A stretch of DNA of 39,991 bases from CAZOWM01 sp964583615. Lineage in GTDB: Bacteria > Spirochaetota > B62-G9 > DRHN01. This document shows positions 24,067 through 32,148 of this stretch, one piece after another; the first letter of the stretch is position 1, and each line of letters begins with the position of its first letter. Both the position numbers and the translations under genes were made by a program. Where the stretch lies: contig CAZOWM010000032.1 of the NCBI GenBank assembly GCA_964583615.1, forward strand, positions 1 to 39,991, written 5' to 3'. The notes under the pieces were generated by a model. The model saw only the letters and a program-made list of their open reading frames with translations. It ran no database searches and was not told the origin of the DNA.

Positions 24067-24107
24067 ATATCCTTGGGGAATCGATTTTTCCTTGAGGAAG
24101 GAACATC

Positions 24108-24788
24108 ATGGAAAATGACAGAAGGAGAGAAAAGGAATACTACCAGATCAATCTCGATACCGGAAGAATTTTCTGGATCGCGTTTCTCATCGGTATCGTC
24201 GTCATTGGAATCTTTCTCTTCGGATACTACATCGGAGGCGAGAAACTGAAGAACGGTCTGTCCAGTCTCAGTGAATCGGGGTTTTTCAACAAAAAAACCA
24301 CAACAGTTGAGGTCGAACAGAAGTCCGATGAGGAGTTTCCTCTCGTCGACCTCTTTGAAAAGGACCTGGAGGCAGAGACTCGTTATTTGGAAGTGGAACC
24401 GGAACTAAAAGCAGATGAAGGCCTTCAGGACACGTATACACCTGCTCAGGTTCCCGAATATGTATTCGAAGAACCGGCAGAAGAAGAAAAAAAAGCCTAT
24501 GTGCCCCTTACCCAGAAACCTCGAGAAATCTATCCTTCACCGGCAACAGGCTCCTATTACATTCAGGTTGCTTCGTTTGTGAAAGAGGAAAATGCTGAGG
24601 CGCTTGCAGGTCGTCTCAAGAAAAAGCTCTACAAGGTTGTCATCGAAGAAGCAACGGTCGACGGAACCTTGTTTTACAGGGTACGCGTGGGCCCCTTCGA
24701 GACGAAGAGCGTTGCGAAAAACACCATGACCGCAATGAAACACCGCTACGACATAAAAGATCCGTTTGTCTTGAAAAAAAATTCCTAG
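24108..24788 (+). CDS. Membrane-anchored SPOR-domain protein
   Basis: This 226-residue protein has a cytoplasmic N-terminus of about 20 residues, a single transmembrane segment (about 21-45, IFWIAFLIGIVVIGIFLFGYY), an acidic linker, and a C-terminal SPOR domain (about 145-222: YYIQVASFVKEENAEALAGRL, later FYRVRVGPFETKSVA). SPOR domains bind denuded peptidoglycan at the division septum, so the protein probably sits in the inner membrane and acts in the periplasm during division or cell-wall remodelling. AGGAAGGAACATC precedes the ATG. The FtsN resemblance is architectural only. Confidence 0.88.
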   Translation: MENDRRREKEYYQINLDTGRIFWIAFLIGIVVIGIFLFGYYIGGEKLKNGLSSLSESGFFNKKTTTVEVEQKSDEEFPLVDLFEKDLEAETRYLEVEPELKADEGLQDTYTPAQVPEYVFEEPAEEEKKAYVPLTQKPREIYPSPATGSYYIQVASFVKEENAEALAGRLKKKLYKVVIEEATVDGTLFYRVRVGPFETKSVAKNTMTAMKHRYDIKDPFVLKKNS

Positions 24789-24891
24789 CCGCCTTCTCTT
24801 CATTCATATTTCCTCTGTACCGGTTTCGATTGACTGTAAAACGCCCTATTATTAAGTTTAAATCAACGGTAATGAACGGGAGATGTACTAA

Positions 24892-25794
24892 ATGGGCGGC
24901 TCCTCCGAGGAATTGAAACGCGATTCACTCAGAAAACCTGCATGGCTTCTGAAAAAGATCGAATACACCGATGAGCGAAGACGGGTTAACTCCATCCTTG
25001 GAGACCTTCACCTCAATACCGTCTGCAGGAGTGCGCGGTGCCCGAATCTTTCGGAATGTTACCGGCACAGGCGTGCAACTTTTCTCATACTCGGAGATAC
25101 GTGCACCCGGAGATGTACGTTCTGCTCTGTGGAGAAAGCATTCGGTAGAGAAATCGATCCTCCTGACCCCGGGGAACCCGGGCGGGTAGCAATGGCGGTG
25201 GAGAAGCTCGGGTTGCGGTATGTGGTCGTAACATCCGTCACACGAGACGACCTTGAAGACGGAGGAGCCCGGCATTTCGTGCAAACCATCGAAAGCATCA
25301 GGGAAATCGGCGAAGGAATAAAAGTTGAGGTTCTAACCCCGGATTTTCAGGGCGATGAACGGGCGATCGACATGGTGGCGAGAGCCTTGCCTGATGTGTA
25401 CAACCACAATGTTGAAACTGTACCCCGGCTTTACCCCTCGGTACGTCCGGGGGCGCAATTCGAGCGATCCGTGTACCTTCTCTCACACATTCACGAGCAT
25501 TACCCGGAAATATTTCTCAAATCGGGCCTGATGGTCGGACTCGGCGAGACGGAGAAGGAAGTCCTCGATACTCTCAGGGCTCTGCGGAAAGCAGGGTGCG
25601 ATGCGCTCACCATCGGCCAGTATCTGCGGCCGAGTCACTGGAACATACCGGTTCATGAATACATCCCCCCAAAACAATTTTCCTCCTACAAGCGTTCGGC
25701 ATTGAAGATGGGTTTTCGATATGTTGCGGCCGGTCCTTACGTGAGAAGCTCGTATATGGCTCACGAGGGATACGAATTCCTCAGAAAAAATTAA
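24892..25794 (+). CDS. lipA: Lipoyl synthase (radical SAM)
   Basis: The 300-residue product carries both iron-sulfur motifs: C45-x4-C50-x5-C56 (CRSARCPNLSEC) for the auxiliary cluster and C71-x3-C75-x2-C78 (CTRRCTFC) for the radical-SAM cluster. The conserved Ser in RSSY near residue 286 completes the auxiliary site. LipA inserts two sulfur atoms into octanoyl groups on lipoyl domains. No lipB, lplA or lipoylated-protein gene is nearby. The ATG at 24892 follows GGGAGATGTACTAA. Confidence 0.96.
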   Translation: MGGSSEELKRDSLRKPAWLLKKIEYTDERRRVNSILGDLHLNTVCRSARCPNLSECYRHRRATFLILGDTCTRRCTFCSVEKAFGREIDPPDPGEPGRVAMAVEKLGLRYVVVTSVTRDDLEDGGARHFVQTIESIREIGEGIKVEVLTPDFQGDERAIDMVARALPDVYNHNVETVPRLYPSVRPGAQFERSVYLLSHIHEHYPEIFLKSGLMVGLGETEKEVLDTLRALRKAGCDALTIGQYLRPSHWNIPVHEYIPPKQFSSYKRSALKMGFRYVAAGPYVRSSYMAHEGYEFLRKN

Positions 25795-25806
25795 AAAAAT
25801 CGTCTA

Positions 25807-25836
25807 TTGACATATCAGGACTTCACCTCCTATACT
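25807..25836 (+). promoter_or_regulatory. Sigma-70 promoter upstream of the flaA pair
   Basis: TTGACA (25807-25812) and TATACT (25831-25836) with an 18-base spacer, just after the lipA stop. Five of six -10 bases and all six -35 bases match consensus. Confidence 0.65.
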
Positions 25837-25846
25837 TTAAGAAAAG

Positions 25847-25906
25847 ATCGGTAAGTGTATTATTTTGTGTAATTTTACATTAAAAATTTGATCACCGCTT
25901 ACCGAT
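25847..25906. repeat. Inverted repeat in the flaA leader
   Basis: ATCGGTAAG (25847-25855) is the exact reverse complement of CTTACCGAT (25898-25906). The left arm falls just downstream of the sigma-70 element and the right arm covers the sigma-28-like -10. The repeat could be a hairpin in the longer transcript or a binding site that links the two promoters. Confidence 0.55.
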
Positions 25907-25908
25907 AT
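25881..25908 (+). promoter_or_regulatory. Sigma-28-like (FliA) promoter of the flaA pair
   Basis: TAAAAATT (25881-25888) and ACCGATAT (25901-25908) are spaced by 12 bases. The -10 resembles that before fliS (TCCGATAT, same spacer). It matches GCCGATAA in six of eight positions. Confidence 0.5.
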
Positions 25909-26010
25909 ATTATAAGAACCATTATGCATTTGTGAGTCTGTTCGCGTTCGAGAAAAGACGATTCTACCATAATGAACAGGGCTATTCTATATGAAAAAAG
26001 GAGCAGAGTG

Positions 26011-26712
26011 ATGAAGCTCAGAATCCTCATTCTCATGACTGTTTTTATTTTTCTTCTTGTACCGATGATACTTCCTGCGCAGTATCTGGGACAGGGATTC
26101 AAAATGGAGGACATTCGGTCAATAATTTTGGAAGATTTTGAGAATAACGATAAAAACTGGCAGGTGACAGCTTCCCGGTTCACCGTGGAGGACTATCCCC
26201 AGCTGAAGTCTGCGGTAGAGGGAGCTCCGATCGCGCTGAGAGGATCGTTTTCCGAGGGTGACAGCAACTATGTGATGGGGGTGCGATCCTCATTTACGAG
26301 AAAGGGATACAACAGGGTCTGGATATACCCCGAAGCAGAGATCGTTATTCCCGGGGCCGCGAAGAAGATCGATGTATGGGTATGGGGGGCGAATTACTAT
26401 TACAACATGGAGATCCACGTCAGGGATTATCGGGGAATCGTACACAAGCTCCCGCTCGGAAGCCTTCATTTCATCGGGTGGAGAAATCTGAGTATTGAGA
26501 TCCCAAAACAAATACCGCAATTCATCCGATACCTCCCCATGGAAAAACCGCTCACATTGGTGCGATTTGCAATCTGGACTGAGCCGGGGGAGCGTGTTGA
26601 CAATTTCTATATCTACCTTGACCACCTGAAGGTTTTAACCGACGTGTACAGAGAGCGGTTCGACGGCGATGTGCTCGCTGATGAAACAAGGGAGATATGG
26701 AGTACAGAATAA
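26011..26712 (+). CDS. flaA: FlaA-family flagellar filament sheath protein, first copy
   Basis: The product is 233 residues when started at ATG 26011, which follows AAGGAGCAGAGTG; the longer frame from 25972 lacks a ribosome site. It has a signal peptide with cleavage near PAQ, then the FlaA fold: EDFENND at the start of the mature protein, GVRSSFTRKGYNRVWIYP, IDVWVWGANYYYNMEIHVRDYRG, FIGWRNLSIEIP, and a C-terminal YIYLDHLKVLTD. FlaA forms the sheath around the periplasmic flagellar filament in spirochaetes. The second copy starts 30 bases downstream. The gene is preceded by both sigma-70 and sigma-28-like promoter motifs. Confidence 0.88.
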   Translation: MKLRILILMTVFIFLLVPMILPAQYLGQGFKMEDIRSIILEDFENNDKNWQVTASRFTVEDYPQLKSAVEGAPIALRGSFSEGDSNYVMGVRSSFTRKGYNRVWIYPEAEIVIPGAAKKIDVWVWGANYYYNMEIHVRDYRGIVHKLPLGSLHFIGWRNLSIEIPKQIPQFIRYLPMEKPLTLVRFAIWTEPGERVDNFYIYLDHLKVLTDVYRERFDGDVLADETREIWSTE

Positions 26713-26742
26713 TAAGGATAGAGTGCAAAGGAGAATGGATAA

Positions 26743-27441
26743 ATGAATAAATTTCTATTCGTTACCGTGTCATTTTTTATCGTTATGCTTATTCCCCTCA
26801 CGCTCTTCGCGCAGGAGGGGGACGTAGAGAACCTGCAGGTGGGGGTCCAGACAGGGACCCAGCTCCTCGCGGACATTCCAATATCCCACTTTGAAGACGC
26901 CGACACCTGGTCCGCAGGCATGCCTATAGATCAGGGGATTATCTTTTCTATGCGAAGAAGGGGAAGACCGCTCGAAGTCATGGAGATCGATCCGAATGAC
27001 GGCACGACCAATGAAAGCGTGCTTGGTGTCAAGGTCGCATTCAACCAGCGGGGATATTCCTATTTCAGAGTTCGTCCTCCCAAGCCGATCAAGGTGCCGG
27101 GTATCACAAAAGCTGTCACGGTGTGGGTATGCGGGCGGAGTTTCAAGCACAGACTGTATCTCAATGTTCTCGACTATAAAGGAATAGAGATGATTCTTGA
27201 CATGGGACTCCTCGATTTTGTAGGCTGGAAAAAATTGTCGATTGCCGTCCCCGTAACCATAGAGCAGGACAACTATCACAATACTGAATGGCGCGGTCTG
27301 AGCTTTGCCGGCTTCAGCGTGGCCTGTGATCCGTCCGAGACGTACGGTCTCTACTATGTGTATTTCGACGAGCTGAGAGCAGTATCGGACATCTACAATG
27401 AGGAGTACAGAGATGAAGACGACATGCAGGATGGTTGGTAA
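26743..27441 (+). CDS. flaA: FlaA-family flagellar filament sheath protein, second copy
   Basis: The 232-residue product has a signal peptide ending LFAQ, followed by the same fold as its neighbour: HFEDADTWSAGM, VKVAFNQRGYSYFRVRPP, VTVWVCGRSFKHRLYLNVLDYKG, FVGWKKLSIAVP and YVYFDELRAVSD. The two copies are clearly paralogous but diverged. In other treponemes two FlaA-type proteins are also encoded in tandem. Its C-terminus is acidic (EEYRDEDDMQDGW). An intrinsic terminator follows about 50 bases after the stop. Confidence 0.88.
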   Translation: MNKFLFVTVSFFIVMLIPLTLFAQEGDVENLQVGVQTGTQLLADIPISHFEDADTWSAGMPIDQGIIFSMRRRGRPLEVMEIDPNDGTTNESVLGVKVAFNQRGYSYFRVRPPKPIKVPGITKAVTVWVCGRSFKHRLYLNVLDYKGIEMILDMGLLDFVGWKKLSIAVPVTIEQDNYHNTEWRGLSFAGFSVACDPSETYGLYYVYFDELRAVSDIYNEEYRDEDDMQDGW

Positions 27442-27491
27442 TTCCCAAAGGCACATCACGTAAAAAATTCTTGAAAGCTGCACTATTTATT

Positions 27492-27530
27492 AATAATCTC
27501 TATTCGTGAGCGGATAGAGATTATTTTTTA
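27492..27530 (+). terminator. Intrinsic terminator after the flaA pair
   Basis: AATAATCTCTAT (27492-27503) pairs perfectly over 12 bases with ATAGAGATTATT (27514-27525), and a T run follows. It separates the flaA transcript from the coiled-coil gene, although some readthrough is possible because that gene starts only 20 bases later. Confidence 0.88.
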
Positions 27531-27548
27531 TGGGGGAACTCCTCTCCC

Positions 27549-28316
27549 ATGGGAGAACTCGACAATATAAAGATGGAACTCGAAAGGAAAAAGACGACAT
27601 TGAAACAGCTTGAGGGAGTGTATCGTACTTCCACGAATGTTTCTCAGCGCAGCAGAGTATCGAAAGAAATCGAGGCGGTAAAGGAATCGATAAAGAACCT
27701 TCGGGGGAAACTGATGATTTACGGATTCGAGCATGAGTTCGTCGAGGATGGTGAAGATATGGCAGGTATAAAAGATGTGAAAGCATCGATTCTCGATGAG
27801 ATCAGTGTACCGCCCTTCAGGAAAGAATCCAAGGACAAAGAAATAGATGCGGTGGTGTCCTATATACGGTTTTTTGAAGAGAACTATCTTTCCATACTCA
27901 GCGAATACTACATTAAACTTGATTTCAACCATTCAACAAAGCGAGACACGTTCTATCCGAGATTCATGGAAATAAAGAAAATACTCAAAGAGTACAACTA
28001 TGAGCTCGACATACTGAGCAGGGAAGAGTTCAATAATATCGCGTTTTATCGCGACAAGTCGGTTGTCTATAAGATAAGGCAGCGCTACTTTATGGCTCTT
28101 GATGTATATTTCAAAGACCTGAGAAATTTTCTGGAGATACTGGTAGACGATTACAGGACAAACGGGAACATCGTTTTGAATCCCGATGATATACTACGGT
28201 TCAGCGATTTTGAGGCAAACCACAGGCTTAACGGAATAAAGGTCATTGATTCCTTGAATGAGATCTTTGCCTTTACGAGCGAGTTTCTCCGTTTTCTCGG
28301 AATGCCGAAGTTGTGA
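27549..28316 (+). CDS. Uncharacterised coiled-coil cytoplasmic protein
   Basis: This 255-residue protein has no signal peptide or membrane segment. Residues 1-55 form a charged coiled coil (LDNIKMELERKKTTLKQLEG), and the rest is helical and rich in Tyr and Phe (for example YIRFFEENYLSILSEYYIKL). I do not recognise the family; it may be spirochaete-specific. The ATG at 27549 lies in a near-copy of the sequence at 27530 (see findings). It is followed by the bactofilin gene, whose start lies 54 bases after its stop. A link to flagellar or cell-shape structures is only suggested by the neighbours. Confidence 0.65.
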   Translation: MGELDNIKMELERKKTTLKQLEGVYRTSTNVSQRSRVSKEIEAVKESIKNLRGKLMIYGFEHEFVEDGEDMAGIKDVKASILDEISVPPFRKESKDKEIDAVVSYIRFFEENYLSILSEYYIKLDFNHSTKRDTFYPRFMEIKKILKEYNYELDILSREEFNNIAFYRDKSVVYKIRQRYFMALDVYFKDLRNFLEILVDDYRTNGNIVLNPDDILRFSDFEANHRLNGIKVIDSLNEIFAFTSEFLRFLGMPKL

Positions 28317-28369
28317 GCGGCATTTGCCGGAGAAGGGGCATATATTTTTTCGTTAACAGGAAGACATAC

Positions 28370-28765
28370 ATGGGGAATCAAACAAGAAGTGAAGAAACGA
28401 ACAGCACTATTGGGCTGAACTCCCATTTTGAAGGAAGATTTGCGGTAAAGGGCGCGATCCGCATTGACGGAAAGTTTGAGGGAGACGCCCTTATTGTGGA
28501 CAAAGTCTTCATAGGGCCGAAAGGAAAGGTCAAGACGAACGTGAAAGCCTCGAGTGTCGTTGTTGAGGGCATTCTCATTGGAAACATACAGGCCACGAAC
28601 AGGGTGCTTCTGCTTCCCACGAGCAGAATCCTTGGAGACATCCAGACACCAGAGCTCATCATACAAAATGGAACCATACTGAAAGGAAGATGCACGATCA
28701 GCCATCGTTCGGATCAGGATGCAAAGGAACTGATTCTTGATCTGTACGAACAGGACCAGGCCTAA
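28370..28765 (+). CDS. Bactofilin
   Basis: The 131-residue product is a single bactofilin (DUF583) domain: TIGLNSHFEGRFAVKGAIRI, then DGKFEGDALIVDKVFIG, VVVEGILIGNIQATNRVLLL and SRILGDIQTPELII. These are the repeating short strands of the right-handed beta-helix. Bactofilins polymerise into filaments at the membrane and influence cell shape and motility. The frame runs to 28313, but AGGAAGACATAC before ATG 28370 decides the start. It converges with the minus-strand gene ending at 28779, with no clear terminator in the 13-base gap. Confidence 0.92.
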   Translation: MGNQTRSEETNSTIGLNSHFEGRFAVKGAIRIDGKFEGDALIVDKVFIGPKGKVKTNVKASSVVVEGILIGNIQATNRVLLLPTSRILGDIQTPELIIQNGTILKGRCTISHRSDQDAKELILDLYEQDQA

Positions 28766-28778
28766 ACAAGACCGATTC

Positions 28779-30464
28779 TTACTCCACGCCGCTCCTCTGT
28801 GAAAGAAAATAAAGCGTAGAAATGATTGAGAACACGATGTTGAAAAACACCGTGTACACGGTGACATTCATCCCCTTGAACATCAGACGGGTGAAGTAAC
28901 GGTGACTGTAAATGATGAGATTATTCATGTCTATGTAGAGCAGGTGAAGAAAATAAACGGTCGCAGGGACGACAATAAAAAAAAGTAAGAGTTTCGGCAC
29001 AGGCGGGAATTCGTAAATGGACCGTTTCGCCCAGGCTATGGAGGCGAGAAAGAGGGTGAGAACATACATGGAAAAAAATACCCCGAACTTCCGTGAGAGG
29101 TACACCCATTTGCCGTCTATGTCGATACCGCTTTTTCGGAGAAGCTCTGAGAGGGAGAACCGCTCATAGATGTTGAGAAGGTTTAGCAGCTTTTCTCTGT
29201 TTCCAGAATATATCAGGTAGCCAGGATCAGTGTAGGTGCTGACGAACCGGGTGCCGAGCTTGTTTTCGGGTATCTTTCGGAAACCTTCCTCGTTTTTCAG
29301 TCGGATTGAAGTCTCTATCCATTTCCCGTATTTCCAGCTTACGGTATTGAGTTTCCCCTTCATCATTTTATACCGCTTGATGTCATAGAAATAAAACTGA
29401 TTGTAATAGGGAACGACACGGGAAACAGTATTGATATAGCCTTGTTTATCGAGAAAGACGATATTGTCCATCGAGGGCAACCAGGCAGCTTCTTTCAGTT
29501 CCTGTGGCAGAAAGTCCTTCTTTGAGAGTTCCCCCTCCACCTCTTTGAGGTAGAGCTCCAAGTCCTGCATCTCCGGATACTCATTGTGTAGTTTCACGAA
29601 TATTTCGTACGCGTCGTAGTATTCTTTCTTGTTGAGGTGTTCGAGTGCCTTTTCCTTGCTTTCTATGAGCTGTTTTCTCTTTTCCTGCTCGCTTGTCAGT
29701 TTCCCCAGACTGGTTTCGGTTTGTCTTTTCGTTATTCTGTACAGTTCTTTTATCTCCGCGGTGTCTTCGTGAAGAGCATGCGCGCGTTCGAGATAGTAGA
29801 GCGCGCCGAAATAGTTTCCTCTATTGTATTCTTCTTTTCCCCGTTCGTAGTAGGTCGTGAGAGTTTTTTCCCCTTTTTCCATTGTCTCATCAGGTACCGG
29901 CGGTCGGGATTCTTCCTCTTTCTCTCGAAGTTCAACGATGTCGTTGTAGAGGCGAATCACCCCTTCGTTTTGTGTGTCGATATCAAGATACAAATCGAGA
30001 ACAGACAGCGCCTTTCTGTACTCCTGCGCAGTCTTGAGCTCACGGGCATAGGATTCGGCTTTTCGGGCAACGCGCATCCTGTACCTAAGAGATACATTCT
30101 GTTTTTCCAGTCTCGGTACGATCACACACTCGGAAGCAACCACAAACATAATGAATACAATCAGCATGATAAATGAGGGAAGTGCAACATTGTTGTAGGT
30201 GAATTCTTCCGTTTGAAACGGTTTGAGGGTGAACAGAACGGAGAAACAGAACACATTGACGAAGATCACTGCAACGGGAACAGCGCGCAGCGTGCTCAAA
30301 AGCGCCTCCCTGAACAGAAGTGCATTCTTCAGGGTTTTAATACTCTCGAATTGTGGATCCAGCCGGTGTTCGTGATAAAAAAAGAAGAACATAAACACGC
30401 AGAAGCAAACTGCAAGGGTACTCAGGATAATGGAGATCAGCGCATTTTTCGTCGTCTGATTCAT
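28779..30464 (-). CDS. Membrane protein with LptF/G-like 3+3 topology and a large helical insert
   Basis: Started at ATG 30464 (two bases after the upstream gene's TAG), the protein has 561 residues; the longer frame to 30677 is unlikely. Three hydrophobic segments near the N-terminus (about 8-30, 50-72, 85-110) are followed by a large soluble region and three more near the C-terminus (about 465-555). The soluble region has helical repeats resembling TPR (ERGKEEYNRGNYFGALYYLERAHAL, and NKKEYYDAYEIFVKLHNEYP), then a probably beta-rich part. The 3-TM/soluble/3-TM plan and its pairing with the next gene resemble LptF/LptG, the lipopolysaccharide-extracting permeases. No decisive motif is present, so the family is unproven. 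Confidence 0.6.
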   Translation of the reverse strand: MNQTTKNALISIILSTLAVCFCVFMFFFFYHEHRLDPQFESIKTLKNALLFREALLSTLRAVPVAVIFVNVFCFSVLFTLKPFQTEEFTYNNVALPSFIMLIVFIMFVVASECVIVPRLEKQNVSLRYRMRVARKAESYARELKTAQEYRKALSVLDLYLDIDTQNEGVIRLYNDIVELREKEEESRPPVPDETMEKGEKTLTTYYERGKEEYNRGNYFGALYYLERAHALHEDTAEIKELYRITKRQTETSLGKLTSEQEKRKQLIESKEKALEHLNKKEYYDAYEIFVKLHNEYPEMQDLELYLKEVEGELSKKDFLPQELKEAAWLPSMDNIVFLDKQGYINTVSRVVPYYNQFYFYDIKRYKMMKGKLNTVSWKYGKWIETSIRLKNEEGFRKIPENKLGTRFVSTYTDPGYLIYSGNREKLLNLLNIYERFSLSELLRKSGIDIDGKWVYLSRKFGVFFSMYVLTLFLASIAWAKRSIYEFPPVPKLLLFFIVVPATVYFLHLLYIDMNNLIIYSHRYFTRLMFKGMNVTVYTVFFNIVFSIISTLYFLSQRSGVE

Positions 30465-30466
30465 CA

Positions 30467-31462
30467 CTAGATGCCTTTCTTTATACTTCTGACTTTCACG
30501 GAAATGTCGAGCACAATTCCAATAAGCGCAAACACTATGGCAGGGAAAAGATAAGCGTAACTGCCGAGAAAGGAAGAGCTGAACCTCATCTTTTGAATGA
30601 AGAAAAATATTCCACCGTACAGGAAAGGAAGAACGAGTAAGATAAATATCGCCCCGGTGATTCCCGAAAAACCCCACCCCCCGTCGTTCAATGCATATGT
30701 AAGAGGAATCGAGATCATAAGTACGGAGATGAACACAGCCCCAAGAAAAAGAAATCGTTCCACTCCTTCTGCCTGCTGAAAATATTTTCGAAAAGAGGAA
30801 ACGGTTTTCCGTAGCTGGTTCACATAGAGCCGAAACATCCGGTTGTCCGCAACTCCCTCATATGAATGAAAATCCTTGAAGGGAACGGTGTGGGTGATTA
30901 TTTTTCGTTTTCCCGAGGTAAAGGACACTTTCTGACCCGCCTGGTCGATCGATATGGCGCTTCCGGACATGCTGCCCATGACGAATAGGTCGTTACTCTC
31001 TCTTTTGTATATGTAGAGAGTAAACCGATTTTGTTCATTTTTTTCGATCATCATTGCGCTGTTGCCCACCTCATTGAAGACACCCTCCTTCAGAAATGAG
31101 CCGTATCCAAGCCTGACTCTGTGTTCGATGATTCTGAACGGCTGTCGCTTCGCCTGAATCAGATAGAAGCCTCCAATAAGCGCTGCTCCGATGAGAACAG
31201 GAGGAATGTGAAGGAGAATCAACGAACGGATCTTCATTTTATCGACAAGAGAGACCGTTATCAGTGTTGCGATGAAGTAACTTATGGCAACGATCGGGAC
31301 CTTATAATATCCGCCAAAGCTCAGTACATTTCTGATTCCGATGTTCCAAATGGGTATATTTTTTTGATTGAGTGCAAAGAAGGTGATAAAAAACCCGACG
31401 GGTACAATAAGAATGACAAAAAGAATGAGTATTCTAATTATGGCCCTGCCGATGAATTTCAT
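30467..31462 (-). CDS. Membrane protein with LptF/G-like 3+3 topology
   Basis: The product is 331 residues from ATG 31462; a TTG at 31480 is possible but poorly spaced from a ribosome site. Three N-terminal hydrophobic segments (about 5-30, 50-70, 80-100) are followed by a soluble, beta-rich region of about 120 residues. Three C-terminal segments follow, beginning RFLFLGAVFISVLMISIPLT and including NDGGWGFSGITGAIFILLVL, reminiscent of the C-terminal half of LptF/LptG. It stops two bases before the start of its partner, so the two are probably made as a heteromer. No ABC ATPase or Lpt partner is adjacent. Confidence 0.6.
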   Translation of the reverse strand: MKFIGRAIIRILILFVILIVPVGFFITFFALNQKNIPIWNIGIRNVLSFGGYYKVPIVAISYFIATLITVSLVDKMKIRSLILLHIPPVLIGAALIGGFYLIQAKRQPFRIIEHRVRLGYGSFLKEGVFNEVGNSAMMIEKNEQNRFTLYIYKRESNDLFVMGSMSGSAISIDQAGQKVSFTSGKRKIITHTVPFKDFHSYEGVADNRMFRLYVNQLRKTVSSFRKYFQQAEGVERFLFLGAVFISVLMISIPLTYALNDGGWGFSGITGAIFILLVLPFLYGGIFFFIQKMRFSSSFLGSYAYLFPAIVFALIGIVLDISVKVRSIKKGI

Positions 31463-31505
31463 ACCCAAAGTGTAACACAACGTCCTTGTAAATCAAGACC
31501 TAAAT

Positions 31506-32072
31506 TCAAAGGTCTTTTTTCCGCAGAAGCCCCTGGGCGAGGAAAGCGGCTATGAGCGCTTTTCCGATGTCAATGGGAATAAAGGGGAGTACAGCAAGTT
31601 GAAAGGACCTGATGAGTCCGCTCTGCATGTACAGGGAGAAATGAATCGTTCCAAGCGTATATATGGCAAGAATACCCGCAAGCATTGCATAAATATTCGT
31701 AAGAAGTGTCAAATGGTTTACCCTTTCCCTGATCAGGCAGATTACGTAAGGTGCGAGAATGAATCCGACCAGATACCCCCACGTGGGCCCCGCAGGGCCT
31801 ATGACGAACCAGGGAACACCGGCAAGCCCGAATAGTATGTAGAAAATTTGACTCAAGGAGCCGTAGCCTTTTGAAAGGAACACTCCGGCGAGAAGAACTG
31901 CGAACACCTGCCCTGTCACCGGCACGGGTGTAAACGGGAGATAAAACCGGAGCTTTGCACTGAGCCCCGTGACCACCGTGAAAACGAGTGTCGCGAGAAT
32001 ACGCTCGATGTGTATCGATACGCCCTTTTCCCGGCTTAATCGCAGAGTTTCGTCAGCAGAAAAAAGGTTCAT
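31506..32072 (-). CDS. bioY: Biotin transporter BioY
   Basis: The 188-residue product is a typical BioY S-component. KLRFYLPFTPVPVTGQVFAV is the conserved biotin-binding entry segment, and the family's GVPWF and GPAGPTWGYLVGFILAP follow. Six hydrophobic segments are visible. BioY takes up biotin, alone or with the shared ECF module (EcfA1A2T), which is not encoded here. AGGAGGGCAT immediately before ATG 32072 supports the start. No biotin biosynthesis genes are nearby, consistent with uptake. Confidence 0.93.
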   Translation of the reverse strand: MNLFSADETLRLSREKGVSIHIERILATLVFTVVTGLSAKLRFYLPFTPVPVTGQVFAVLLAGVFLSKGYGSLSQIFYILFGLAGVPWFVIGPAGPTWGYLVGFILAPYVICLIRERVNHLTLLTNIYAMLAGILAIYTLGTIHFSLYMQSGLIRSFQLAVLPFIPIDIGKALIAAFLAQGLLRKKDL

Positions 32073-32148
32073 ATGCCCTCCTCTCTGATTGATGGATGAG
32101 ATGAATAATATAATACCGACACCGGGTCACCGGTCAATACAGATTTAC

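Noticed and set aside
28766..28778. A terminator between the convergent bactofilin and membrane-protein genes
   Set aside because: No stem or T run can be seen in or near the 13-base gap.
29637..30176. 179-residue plus-strand frame opposite the 28779-30464 gene
   Set aside because: Phe/Leu-rich reading of the opposite strand of a helical, charged region; no independent support.
32073..32148. A biotin-responsive element before bioY
   Set aside because: No recognisable BirA operator or dyad; the gap only contains a ribosome site.
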